Positions 17,721-28,005 are shown, counted from the stretch's first letter. The stretch: DNA of 64,000 nt from Rickettsia sp. (GCA_015657545.1 JADHZC010000011.1:131488-195487); one strand, 5' to 3'. Notes: generated by a model not told the origin, from the sequence alone. Made by a program: numbers and translations.

Positions 17721-19799
17721 GTGCAAAATGAACAATTAATTGAGAAATTTTTCTTTACATCAATAGAAAATGTTTTGAAAATTCAAGGTAAAAATTTAAA
17801 TGCCCTTCATAGATTAGAGATTTTTTCTTTGAGAGATATTGTTTTCTTAAAACCTGTTGATAGAGATATTTATTTGAATTTAGAGAAAATATCTCTGGAT
17901 AAACCCTTTGAATCTTTAGTGAAAATTTATGCTACTATAAGATCTTTTCAGTTAGGTAGAAAACAAAATATTATTAATGTTGAATTCGATAACAAAAACG
18001 TTGAGCTGATTTTTTTTAATAAAATTCCTCCTTTTCTCCTCAGTGTGTTGCAGTTGGGAAAAAAATATTTTGTTAAGGGGAAAATGAGATTAGCATTTGG
18101 TAGGTACCAAATAATTCATCCAGAGTTTATTTTAAACCCGAGATTAGTTAAGAATATTTTTCCAAAATATAATCTTACATATGGTTTGAGCAGCACTCAA
18201 TTGTATAATTACATTTTGATTTCTTTAGAATATATGGGTTCTTTTTTTTCTAAACTTGAATCTTTTTCTAGGTTAGATAAATATTTTTTATGGCTCTATA
18301 AAACAGTTAAGCGACTACATTATGCTGATATGTCTTTAAATATTAAGCAATCTTTAAGTTCTTTTAATTTTGCTTTAAAAAGCTTAGCTTTTGAAGAATT
18401 ATTTACTAATCAACTAGCTTTCAAAAATTTTTATTTTCAAAAAAATAATTCTTATAAGAAAAAAAAACAAATATTTTCAAATCATAAATTACAAAAGCAA
18501 ATATTAGATATTTTAGGGTTTGAGCTTACAAAAGAACAAAAAATTGCTATTTCTGAGATAGAAAAGGACCAAATTTCTGATCTACCTATGATGAGACTTT
18601 TGCAGGGTGATGTTGGTTCTGGTAAAACCATTGTAGCTTTATTGACAATAATCAATGTTGTATTTACTAAAAAAATGCAAGCTGCATTGATAGCTCCTAC
18701 AGATATTTTAGCGCAGCAGCATTATCAATTATTTGCTAAATTATTAGAACATATTGATTTAAAAGTGGAGATTTTAACAGGCTCTAGTAAAAAAAAACAT
18801 AAAGAAATTGTTAAAAAAGATTTACTAAATAATAAAATTTCTATTTTGATAGGAACTCATAGCTTGTTTCAAAAAGATGTTATTTTTCATAATTTAGCTT
18901 ATGTGATTATAGATGAACAACATAGATTTGGAGTTAAGCAGAGATTAGATTTAATTAATAAATCTAAAGATGCAGATGTTTTAATTATGAGTGCTACACC
19001 TATACCAAGAAGTTTAACATTGGCTATTTTTGGTAATATAAAAATTTCCAAACTTCATAAAGTTATGGAGAATATTTCTCAAGTAAGAACTTCTCTAATT
19101 TCCATAGAAAAAAAGAAAGAAATTATTTTAAGTATAAGCAAAAAAATTGAAAATGGTCATAGGTCATTTTGGGTTTGTCCTTTTGTAGAAAAATCCGAAA
19201 ATAATGAAATTTTTTCTCATGTGATTAGTGTGAAAGAGAGATATGAAGAACTTGTACAGTATTATCCTGGAAAAGTGGGCTTAATACATGGATCTATGAA
19301 GCAAGCTGAACAGGATTTGGTTCTTAATAAATTTATAAAAGGAGAATTTATGTTGTTGGTTAGCACTACAGTTATAGAGGTTGGTATTGATATTAAGTCT
19401 GTTGGTTTTATTGTGATTGAAAATGCTGAAAGATTTGGCCTGTCTCAGTTGCATCAATTAAGGGGTAGGGTTGGTAGAGATGGAACAAAAGCAGATTGTA
19501 TTTTGCTTTATAATAAAAAATTTCTTTCTTTAGAAGGAAAAAAAAGACTGTTTGTGATGAAAAATACTAATGATGGATTTTTAATAGCTCAAAAAGATCT
19601 TGAAATTAGAGGGCATGGAGAAATTATGGGGCTTAAACAAAGTGGACAAGCTAGATTCTTTTTTGTAGATTTAGTAAAAGATCATTTTATGGTAGAACGA
19701 GCTGAAATTAGGTCTCAAAAAGAATTGAACTCAACTTTTAGTGATTTTAAAATAAAGGTTTTTTTAAAAGGAAATTTTGTTTATATAAAAAGTTTATAA
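17721..19799 (+). CDS. recG: ATP-dependent DNA helicase RecG
   Basis: This 692-residue helicase rescues stalled replication forks by fork regression. It has an N-terminal OB-fold wedge domain, then Walker A in LQGDVGSGKTIVALL, motif II IIDEQHRFG, motif III SATPIPRSLTLA and motif VI QLRGRVGRDG. The C-terminal region LEIRGHGEIMGLKQSG is typical. Translation starts at GTG 17721, immediately after the holB stop. Full length and intact. Confidence 0.95.
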   Translation: MQNEQLIEKFFFTSIENVLKIQGKNLNALHRLEIFSLRDIVFLKPVDRDIYLNLEKISLDKPFESLVKIYATIRSFQLGRKQNIINVEFDNKNVELIFFNKIPPFLLSVLQLGKKYFVKGKMRLAFGRYQIIHPEFILNPRLVKNIFPKYNLTYGLSSTQLYNYILISLEYMGSFFSKLESFSRLDKYFLWLYKTVKRLHYADMSLNIKQSLSSFNFALKSLAFEELFTNQLAFKNFYFQKNNSYKKKKQIFSNHKLQKQILDILGFELTKEQKIAISEIEKDQISDLPMMRLLQGDVGSGKTIVALLTIINVVFTKKMQAALIAPTDILAQQHYQLFAKLLEHIDLKVEILTGSSKKKHKEIVKKDLLNNKISILIGTHSLFQKDVIFHNLAYVIIDEQHRFGVKQRLDLINKSKDADVLIMSATPIPRSLTLAIFGNIKISKLHKVMENISQVRTSLISIEKKKEIILSISKKIENGHRSFWVCPFVEKSENNEIFSHVISVKERYEELVQYYPGKVGLIHGSMKQAEQDLVLNKFIKGEFMLLVSTTVIEVGIDIKSVGFIVIENAERFGLSQLHQLRGRVGRDGTKADCILLYNKKFLSLEGKKRLFVMKNTNDGFLIAQKDLEIRGHGEIMGLKQSGQARFFFVDLVKDHFMVERAEIRSQKELNSTFSDFKIKVFLKGNFVYIKSL

Positions 19800-19909
19800 A
19801 AATTTTTTTTATGTTCATGAAATTGTAAAAAATATAATAAAAAAAGTTAAAGTATTAATTACAAAAATTTTTAAAATTGATTTTTAAAAAAAAATACATT
19901 ATAATTTAA

Positions 19910-22729
19910 ATGTTTAAGATATTTAAATTATTTAAGCATTTAGATATTTTAAAAAAAGTTATTTTTTTTAATTCTTTGTTAAATAACATGGTCTCAATAA
20001 AAGATAAATTAGATAAAAATCAGACCAATAAATTAAGAGTTTTCATTGAAAATATTTTAAGTCAGAAATCTGAAGAATTAAAATTTTTTTATTTAGTGCA
20101 AGATTTAGAAAAATTTTTTTCTTCAGAAAATTTATATATGTTTGGTACAATTGATAATTTTTTCTCTTTTATTGGGAATGTAATGGAAAATGTTAATGTT
20201 ATTGATAGCGTGTTTTCTCGATGTTATTATAATTGTATTTCCTTACATGAGCATTTATTTGCAAAACAAACTGTAAAAATAGATTATTTAAAATTCAAAA
20301 AGGAATTTATAGGAAAAGCATCTTATTTATTGCTCTCATATAAAGAGAGTCTGAATGTTAAGAATGAAGAAAAGATTGTAATTGAGTTATGGGAAAGTTT
20401 AGCAAAAATTTCTAATTTTTGTTTAGATAACCATTTTGTAGAAATAGATAGATTTTTTCTAGTTAGTATTAGATTGCTAAAAATTTTATTAAATATAGAG
20501 ATTGTATCTTATAATAATTTTTTTAATATAACATTTGAAAAACTTAATACAAGCTATAATGATTTGCAACTTGTAGTTTCTTCAAAGACATCAGAGAAAG
20601 CATCAAATAATAACAGTGATTTAGCTTTTAAACCAAAAATTAGAATAGAATATGTTGCTCGACATATTAGAAAATTTATAGAAGAATTTTATTCTCATTT
20701 TCAATTAATTTACAAAAGCTTTAATGAACAAGATTTTCAAGAAAAATTTTTACAAAGATTCAATCACTCTTTTCAAAATAAATTTGATTACAATTCATAT
20801 GAACTTCAACAACCAAAACAAAATATCAATAGCTATAAAATAAAATTATCCTTTTTGAAAGACCAATATAAATACAAATTGATAGAGAAGTCAAAAATAT
20901 TACAAGAGGCTTTAGAATCTTATAATTCAGATCTTGTAAGTTTTGTAGATCTTGTAGAGGTTTTATTGCTTTATTCTTTTAATTCTCTTCAAAATGGTTT
21001 TGATGCAAGTGATTCATTAAAAGAATTGCTTCAATTTGTTATGGAACCAGATGATGTTAGTAAATATCTTATTGTACATAAAAAACAAATTTATAAATTA
21101 AGTGATTTGTTAGATCAAAATTTGGCATCTAATATCAAAGATCACTTTTTTTTTAAGATTGTTCAAATACATAGCCAATTTTTGTTGGCTTCTAAGTTTA
21201 TGATTTCTTATTTAAAATACTTCAATTTGCATTATTTCAATAATATAACCGATAGTAAAAATGAATTGGAGTATTGTGAGCTTGATTTAAAAATGTTACA
21301 AAAATTTTATTGTGATGGTGAAGATGTTAATCATTATAGTAATAATATTATTGATCAAATTGAAAGTTTGATAGATAAAGTTTTTGATATAGAAATCAGT
21401 AGGGAAAATTTTGTAAATTTTTCTTCTACACAATCAATATTAAATTTTCAACTATTTTTGAATAGTAGTTATGGTATATTTAAAGTTATAACTGGCAAAT
21501 ATAAATTGGAAGGTGATAGTTGTTTTGTAGCTCATAGAATTTTTCTCAAAAAAAATGATATTGGCTATATGGATTTAATGCATAATTTTGTAATGCTAAA
21601 AATGGATTTTATTTTTGCAAAAGATGTTTTAAATAATCAAAAACAATCAAATAAAAATAGTGAAAAAGTTCAAAAACATGATAATAATGTTGGAAAATAT
21701 TTAATCAAACCTTACGATAGGATACTGAATCAAGAATTAAAATTTATTGATTTAATTGAGTTATCAAAATCTTATGTTTTCTGTAATACATCTATTAATC
21801 AAATTAAAAATCAAAAAGAGAAATTTGTGAGATGCGATTCAAATATGAATAATAGAAATACTCTAATTATAGGTAAATCTTTAGTTTCAAATACAGAATT
21901 AGAAACAAAAAAAATAGATCAATTTGATTTTGAGAGAGATATTAAAAAATCTTCTAGAGATATTAAAAAATCTTCTAGTAGTAAAAGATCATTTCCTGAA
22001 ATTTCTAAAAATAGGTTAGAACAATCCATAATCTTAAAAAATTGTGATATTGAAGAGAAAAAGAAAAATCATCAACAAATATCAAAACAAGATTTAGAGT
22101 ATGTTTCTTGGAAAGATGATGCACAAATATCAAACAGCAAAATTGATGATGAGCAGCAGAAATTTTTACAAAATGATAATAAGAACTTGTTTTTGCACTA
22201 TCAAGACTCGCAGGAATTATATCAGAATTCAAAAATTTTTGATGATTGTGCTCAAATTCAGATACAAAGTCCAATTTTCTTAAATAATCAAACATCAAAA
22301 CTAAAAACTGAATTAGAGAAAAATGATCCTGATTTTGTAAAAAAATTGGAAATATCTCAAAATGTTTCTAAAAGCAAGACACAAGAGAATCGTTCTTCTT
22401 ATTTTCATTATATAGAAAAGCAACATTTTTCTTGCAAGAATAATTTCTTTTTCAAAAAATATCTTTTTATAACAGCTGATCTTTGTAATATGTTAGAAGC
22501 TTTAGATCATGAATCAGAAAAAATTATACGTCTTGATTTTATTGATGATTCTAGAGCTCGTTTTTACTTAAAAAGTGACCAAGTTATTGATATATATATC
22601 AATATAACTTCAGCAGTAGAGTTTCAATACATATGGGACGATTTTTCTTCAATATTAATATTAAATGAAGAACAGCAACAAGCTGCTTTATGTACAATAA
22701 TAGGAGATTTGGAATCAGAAATTTTATAG
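19910..22729 (+). CDS. Large hypothetical helical protein (939 aa)
   Basis: I do not recognise this protein. It has no signal peptide or clear membrane helix. The N-terminal 600 residues are mostly amphipathic helices rich in Phe, Leu, Lys and Asn. Residues about 610-830 are low-complexity and polar, with an exact tandem repeat of RDIKKSS. Residues about 840-939 form a compact, probably alpha/beta C-terminal domain including KIIRLDFIDDSRARFYLKSD. A second possible start is the ATG at 19988 (MVSIKDKL). It opens the accessory stretch between recG and the erpA-like gene. An effector-like role is possible but unsupported. Confidence 0.65.
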   Translation: MFKIFKLFKHLDILKKVIFFNSLLNNMVSIKDKLDKNQTNKLRVFIENILSQKSEELKFFYLVQDLEKFFSSENLYMFGTIDNFFSFIGNVMENVNVIDSVFSRCYYNCISLHEHLFAKQTVKIDYLKFKKEFIGKASYLLLSYKESLNVKNEEKIVIELWESLAKISNFCLDNHFVEIDRFFLVSIRLLKILLNIEIVSYNNFFNITFEKLNTSYNDLQLVVSSKTSEKASNNNSDLAFKPKIRIEYVARHIRKFIEEFYSHFQLIYKSFNEQDFQEKFLQRFNHSFQNKFDYNSYELQQPKQNINSYKIKLSFLKDQYKYKLIEKSKILQEALESYNSDLVSFVDLVEVLLLYSFNSLQNGFDASDSLKELLQFVMEPDDVSKYLIVHKKQIYKLSDLLDQNLASNIKDHFFFKIVQIHSQFLLASKFMISYLKYFNLHYFNNITDSKNELEYCELDLKMLQKFYCDGEDVNHYSNNIIDQIESLIDKVFDIEISRENFVNFSSTQSILNFQLFLNSSYGIFKVITGKYKLEGDSCFVAHRIFLKKNDIGYMDLMHNFVMLKMDFIFAKDVLNNQKQSNKNSEKVQKHDNNVGKYLIKPYDRILNQELKFIDLIELSKSYVFCNTSINQIKNQKEKFVRCDSNMNNRNTLIIGKSLVSNTELETKKIDQFDFERDIKKSSRDIKKSSSSKRSFPEISKNRLEQSIILKNCDIEEKKKNHQQISKQDLEYVSWKDDAQISNSKIDDEQQKFLQNDNKNLFLHYQDSQELYQNSKIFDDCAQIQIQSPIFLNNQTSKLKTELEKNDPDFVKKLEISQNVSKSKTQENRSSYFHYIEKQHFSCKNNFFFKKYLFITADLCNMLEALDHESEKIIRLDFIDDSRARFYLKSDQVIDIYINITSAVEFQYIWDDFSSILILNEEQQQAALCTIIGDLESEIL
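21935..21976 (+). repeat. Exact 21-bp in-frame tandem duplication
   Basis: A 21-base unit coding RDIKKSS occurs twice in a row inside the 939-residue gene, keeping the frame. It lies in the low-complexity linker, where length changes are tolerated. Confidence 0.8.
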
Positions 22730-23452
22730 GGTTTTTAAAAAATTTTATTTTCCTCGAAATGTTTATTATGAAATTTTAAAAAATTTTTTGTTGATCATAA
22801 TTATTAGCTACCAGAGCTTTTATTAATGGATCTTCGCTTAATTTTTCAATCTCTTCATTTGTGACTTATGTGCGCGTCATATTGTTAATAGCAAATAAAA
22901 AAAATACATATCATTATTTAATAGGAAAATAACCTAAATCTAAAGGAAATTAATTATTATTTTATAACAAAATTGGAATTTTTTGCAAATTTTTTAAGAA
23001 TACTGCACAAGAAGAATATTTATATTTATTTTTAATTTATAGAAAAATAATATTTTTACATAAAACATATGTTTTTAATGAACATTAACTAATAATCTTG
23101 AGATTGCTTTAAAAAATTAGATTCTTAATTAAAGGTTGTTTTTTTGATTTTATTGGTGAGTTAAAAGCTAATTTTTTTAAAAACCAGAAATTTATATAGT
23201 TATTTATAACACTACAGAAGAAAAATTTTAAAAAAATATTGGATTTTCAAAAAACTCTATGATACTCTTTTTGAGTTACTTTTTATAAGGTATTTTTTAA
23301 AATATTTAGGAAAATTTTATGATTAATAGTTGTTATATCCTTTTAAATATTTGATTAGTATTTGCTGCAAAGATTACGAAACTATATAAAGTATATTTTC
23401 AAAAAAATGTACTTTAATTAATTTTTTTAATGTTTATTCAAGGTGATTCTTT
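22730..23452. other. Gene-free gap before the symporter-kinase gene
   Basis: No open frame of useful length is seen apart from the short minus-strand remnant at 22776-22880. The remainder is very AT-rich. The last bases hold the ribosome-binding site aaggtga for the next gene, so the promoter of that gene should lie here, but I cannot fix it. Confidence 0.4.
22776..22880 (-). pseudogene. Short gene remnant, unidentified
   Basis: On the minus strand a 34-residue frame begins MTRT, has one internal TAA at codon 5, then reads VTNEEIEKLSEDPLIKAL and ends DQQKIF. The amino-acid composition is protein-like compared with the surrounding gap, and a CAA codon would restore the frame. No family can be named from so short a piece. 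Confidence 0.25.
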
Positions 23453-26377
23453 ATGGTAGGAAATGTTTTAAATCTAGTTTACACAGATACATTTATAGTT
23501 GTTTTATTTTTAGTAGGAACTTTAATAGCTGGATTTAATCATAGGGTGAATAAATTGGAAGATTTTGCTGTTGGGGGGCGAAAATTTCCTTTATTTGCAC
23601 AAATTTGTACCATTGTTGCTACTTGGATGAGCGGAAGCAGCTTTCATTTTATATTTTCTAAGATCTATTCTGAAGGGCTTTATTATTACATAGCTTCTGC
23701 TGGTGCGACATTTTCTTTCTTAATTGTTGCAATATTTTTTATTCCTAGAATGGGAAATTTTTTAGGAAATAATTCTATTGCAGAGTCTATAGGAGATATT
23801 TATGGAGGTATTGTAAGATCTATCACTGCGCTTACTGGTATTTTCTGTGCTATAGGTTATGCTGCAATGCAATTTAAAATTTTTGGAGGATTATTTGAAT
23901 TTTTTTGGAGTTTAGATAGAAGATACTCAATTATAGCTGCTGGAATTATCGTAACTTTATATTCAGCAACAGGGGGTATTAAAGCTGTGACTTATACAGA
24001 TATGGTTCAATTCTCAGCATTTGCTTTAGCTATACCTTTTGTAGGTGTGTTTATTTGGAATGATTGGTATGAAAAATCTGATACTCATGTTTCTACAATA
24101 TTTGAAAATCCTATGTTTGATTATAAACAAGTTTTAGATATTACAAATCCAGAGCTTTGGGCTATAGTTCCTTTATTGATATATTTTTCTATCCCTAATT
24201 TGGGGCCTACTATGTCTCAACGTATCTTAATGGGATCTAATATAAATCAAATTAGAAAAAGTTTTCTTATTAGTGCTATTGTATTAATTACTTTAGAGAC
24301 ACTTTTATCTGCTATCCCATTTCTCTTATATGCTGTAGACCCAAATTTAGATGGAAACAAATTATTTGGACATGTGATGACGAATTATGCTTATCCAGGA
24401 ATTAAAGGTTTACTCATTGTAGGTGTTATAAGCATGGCGATGTCTACTGCTGACTCTTGGATTAACTCTTCTTCTGTTTTCTTTGCGAATGATTTATTTG
24501 CTCAATTTATTACTTCTTCTGAAAAAAAATTAAAATTAGCGAAAATCTTTTCTTTTATGATAGGAATTTTAGCTATTTTTATTGCTACTATAGAGCGTGA
24601 TTTACTTAAATTAATGCTTTCTACTACTTCTTTTTATTACGGTTTGGTTACTCCAATTTTAATATCTGTAGTTTTTGGTTTTAGAACTAAAAAAGTTTTT
24701 GTTTTTATATCAATGCTTACAAGTTTTTGTTATCTTTTGTACATTATTGTAAGCAAAAATTTTGATGTGCCCCCAGAAAATATATTAATAGCAATGCTAA
24801 TTAATGTATCAGTTTTATTCTCCTTACATTATTTTTGGTTTTTTATAACCGTAAAGGAAAACAACCCTTCTTTGGGTTGGATTGGAAATTCTGGTAATAT
24901 TTTTTTGAAACAGCTAAGAAAAAGAAGAAGAGACTTTTTTATTAAATTGGGTTATTCAATAAAAAATTTTAATATTTTGAGTTTATGTATAAAATATGCA
25001 CCAAAAGATCTTAAATCTAGTTTAGCTCTTGGTGTTTACTATATATTTTCTACAATTACCACCATGTATGCAAACATAGATGTTTTCAACGATCATTCTA
25101 AAATAATGATTTATTTATATGAATCTATAATGCTTATAGGTTTAATTATGGCTACTTATTTTTTATGGCCTAATTTTATATCTAATAATTTTGTTGCAAA
25201 ATTTTCCTCTGTTATATGGTTTGGCTCTATTTTTTATGTCTTGTTTTTCTTAAGCAGTTTATTTGCTATGTTAACAAGTTTCAATAGTTTGCAACTTGCG
25301 GTTTTTACTGCCAATACCTTTGTAGCATTTTTACTAGTAGGATGGAGAACATCTTTAGCATTTCTAGGTGTAGGTTTTATTTTAGCCTGGGTATTTTTTA
25401 GTAATTTTTTCGCTTTAGGAGATGAAGGCCTTCATATGGGTTCTCCCTTATTTATTTCTGTGTATTTATTAACTTTAATATCCACAATTGTACTGTTATT
25501 TATAAAACCTAAAGAAGAACATTCTCAGTTAGTAAAAAATATGCTGCAATCTGCTAATCAAAAATTGAATTTGGTTAGTAAGGATTTTGATAAGATATCT
25601 AATGAATTATTTTATACTAAAGGACAGTTAAATTCATTAGATCAACAAATGAGTTTTAAAAATTTAGAAATTGCAAAACTTAAAAATCTTAAAAATGATT
25701 TTATTTCTAACTTTAGAAAAGAAACTCACTCTCCTGTCACAGGAATCATTAGTATGGCTGAAATATTGTATGATTTATATCATCAGTTAGATGAAGAAGA
25801 AAAACAAAGATATCTTATAGAAATCGCTGGAAATGCTAAAAAATTAGTTGGTTTCTTGGATAATATTGTAGATCTTTCTAGTTTATCAGATGGAGGTAAT
25901 TCTGTGTTAGAAATAAAATCAAATTCTATTTCTGATATTATTTATAAACAATCAGAGATATGTAAAAAGGTTTTTTTTAGTCCTATTATGAAAATTTATC
26001 AAGAATTTGTTTTTGATATTCAAAATGATTTTTATGTGGATTGTGATGCTTATTATATAGGACAAGTATGTTCTAATATTATGACCAATGCTATTAATTA
26101 TTCAGATTCTGGTTTTATTTTGGTAAAATGTGAAAAGATTAGCAAAAATGAGATTGAAGTAAGTGTTAGAGATGAAGGGGTAGGAATTCCAGAAAATGAG
26201 ATAAATAAAGTATTTGACCCATTTTATGTATGTTCTAATATTTCTGAAGTTAATTCAAATAGAGGTTTAGGTCTTACTATATCTCAGAAAATTATCCAAT
26301 TACACGGAGGTGTTATGAGTATTAAAAATAACGATACAAGGGGTGTAACCTGTTCATTTACGTTGAGATTGTCTTAG
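23453..26377 (+). CDS. Sodium:solute symporter-histidine kinase hybrid with altered H-box
   Basis: The 974 residues combine three parts. Residues 1-480 are a sodium/solute symporter module (ATWMSGSSFHFIFSKIY, YSATGGIKAVTYTDMVQ, MAMSTADSWINSSS). Residues about 510-690 add further membrane helices. After a coiled coil come a HisKA-like dimerisation helix pair and an intact HATPase_c domain: N-box NIMTNAINYSDSG, G1 RDEGVGIPENE, F-box FDPFYV, G2 RGLGLTISQKI. In the H-box, NFRKETHSPVTGI aligned on the Pro-x-x-Gly-Ile end puts Lys756 at the phospho-accepting His position; a His sits three residues later. A strong ribosome-binding site (aaggtga) precedes the ATG. No response regulator lies nearby. 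Such hybrids resemble CbrA and are known in Rickettsiales. Confidence 0.85.
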   Translation: MVGNVLNLVYTDTFIVVLFLVGTLIAGFNHRVNKLEDFAVGGRKFPLFAQICTIVATWMSGSSFHFIFSKIYSEGLYYYIASAGATFSFLIVAIFFIPRMGNFLGNNSIAESIGDIYGGIVRSITALTGIFCAIGYAAMQFKIFGGLFEFFWSLDRRYSIIAAGIIVTLYSATGGIKAVTYTDMVQFSAFALAIPFVGVFIWNDWYEKSDTHVSTIFENPMFDYKQVLDITNPELWAIVPLLIYFSIPNLGPTMSQRILMGSNINQIRKSFLISAIVLITLETLLSAIPFLLYAVDPNLDGNKLFGHVMTNYAYPGIKGLLIVGVISMAMSTADSWINSSSVFFANDLFAQFITSSEKKLKLAKIFSFMIGILAIFIATIERDLLKLMLSTTSFYYGLVTPILISVVFGFRTKKVFVFISMLTSFCYLLYIIVSKNFDVPPENILIAMLINVSVLFSLHYFWFFITVKENNPSLGWIGNSGNIFLKQLRKRRRDFFIKLGYSIKNFNILSLCIKYAPKDLKSSLALGVYYIFSTITTMYANIDVFNDHSKIMIYLYESIMLIGLIMATYFLWPNFISNNFVAKFSSVIWFGSIFYVLFFLSSLFAMLTSFNSLQLAVFTANTFVAFLLVGWRTSLAFLGVGFILAWVFFSNFFALGDEGLHMGSPLFISVYLLTLISTIVLLFIKPKEEHSQLVKNMLQSANQKLNLVSKDFDKISNELFYTKGQLNSLDQQMSFKNLEIAKLKNLKNDFISNFRKETHSPVTGIISMAEILYDLYHQLDEEEKQRYLIEIAGNAKKLVGFLDNIVDLSSLSDGGNSVLEIKSNSISDIIYKQSEICKKVFFSPIMKIYQEFVFDIQNDFYVDCDAYYIGQVCSNIMTNAINYSDSGFILVKCEKISKNEIEVSVRDEGVGIPENEINKVFDPFYVCSNISEVNSNRGLGLTISQKIIQLHGGVMSIKNNDTRGVTCSFTLRLS

Positions 26378-26756
26378 TCTTAATTTATTAAAAATACAAC
26401 ATCAATAAATAAAAGATTGATTTTCATTTTTTTATTTGATTTGGATTTAAGATTTGAAGAGCATTTTTCTATGTGCAGAAGATGTGTTTATGAAATTTAC
26501 ATTTGCACAAAGGGAAAGCATATTCTTAGAGATTTACTGCATACCTTGCTGTAGATAATCATGATACTCTCAATCACCTGAAGGGGATGAGCATCTAGAA
26601 GCAAGTCTAAGCTCAATTACCCCATCATCATCAAGATAGGATATCTAAGTCCTATGAGTCTATGTATATATTGTTATGCTATAGCTAGGATTTTTCCTTT
26701 TGTATATTATGCAAATGCTTCTGCAAAACAATTTACTACATTTATTAGCCAGTTCT

Positions 26757-27480
26757 ATACTCTGACTGGCCTGTATCTAGGCATCTACTACTCCCTCTCC
26801 ATTTGATGTTTTGGTCGTAGATGTGTTGGTACTTGAGAGAGGACTACTTCTTTTCCAAAATTTATTCTCTACATATTCATTGCTCTTAACAAATTTCGGT
26901 GGACTACAAATCCACATCTCTTACACAACCAATTCCTTCCCTTCATCCTTTGCTTCATTTGGCATTTTGGACAGATGTTGCTCGGATATTCCTCTTTCTG
27001 AGCTTGTGGAGTATTTTATGCTATACTTTGATGTTTTCTCCTTTATATATTGAATGTCTTTTCCATATTCCCATTGTGACATTCTTTGTTTATGTTTTCT
27101 TCCTGTATCCCTCTTTTCTATTCCTGTTGGAATTCCATACAAATATTTTATTTACTCCATTTAATACACAAAAATTTACTATCTGTCTTGTTGCTTTATG
27201 TCTAAGATCTTTTATCTTTCTCTTTAGTTTATTTCTATATCTATTTTTTGCTATCTTTAATTTTTTGAATCTCTTTGAATGCTTCTTATATCTAGAGATT
27301 TTCTTAGACATTATTCTTAAGAATTTATTTAGCTCTCTCTTCTCGTTTCTTATTCCTCTTCCAAAAATTATTGCTGATTCCCTATTTTTTACTACCACAG
27401 CTCCTAAATGAATCTTCCCTAAATCTACTGTTGCTGTATTCTTAGCTTGATTTAGTGACTTTCCTTCTATTTTTTCTACA
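26757..27480 (-). pseudogene. Broken TnpB (IS200/IS605-type transposon nuclease) gene
   Basis: Read leftward, one frame gives TATVDLGKIHLGAVV with the first RuvC Asp, then the basic KRFKKLKIAKNRYRNKLKRK and DLRHKATRQIVNFC, ending at a stop near 27090. A second frame (27142 to 26921) continues with HKQRMSQWEYGKDIQYIKEK. A third frame carries the zinc finger CPKCQMKQRMKGRNWLCKRC followed by GFVVHRNLLRAMN. The gene therefore has at least two frameshifts and lacks its N-terminus. The usual HRD is HRN, losing the last RuvC Asp. No TnpA or clear ends are visible. Confidence 0.8.
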
Positions 27481-28005
27481 TCTTCTATTTATTTATATAG
27501 ATGGTGTTATTAAAAAACAACATCAACTTTTGATTGTAACACAAAAATACTACTGCTGTGACAAAACCTAGAGATAGAGTCTTTGATAAACTTTTAGTTA
27601 TTTTACATAGAAATTTACTCAAAAAATACTCAATACTATACAAGAAAAAAAGGACTTTACACAAGAACTTTTGATAGCAATTTGGAGATCGCAAAAAAAA
27701 TTTGATAATAACATTTTATAATATGTAAAATATTGTAAAATGTTCAAAAAAGATTAGATGTAAAGACTGATGTTTAATTTTAAAATAAAATTAATTTACT
27801 AAGATTACAATATTAAGTCAAAATATGCAATTTTTATTAAGAAAAGAGATAAGGAAAATTTTACTCAAAACTATGAAATAAAGAAATTAAGGTCTGAAAT
27901 AAAAGAATTAAATAATGAATTCAAAATCCTAATATATCAAAAATCTTACATTTAAGTTATAAAAAGAGGAAAGCGATATCCAAAAAAACTCAATTAAATA
28001 AATTA
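27481..28005. other. Gene-free gap with a coiled-coil-like coding fragment
   Basis: No recognisable gene. On the plus strand a frame open from 27803 to 27956 without a start codon reads as a charged helical segment (EIKKLRSEIKELNNEFKIL) resembling the composition of the next gene. It may be a lost 5' extension of that gene or a separate remnant. The TnpB N-terminus expected on the minus strand is not visible here. Confidence 0.3.

Noticed and set aside
26899-27411. 170-codon plus-strand frame
   Set aside because: It is the antisense of the broken TnpB gene, whose zinc finger and RuvC motifs are on the minus strand.
27485-27694. 69-codon minus-strand frame upstream of the TnpB relic
   Set aside because: Hydrophobic low-complexity sequence with no TnpB N-terminal similarity and no supporting context.
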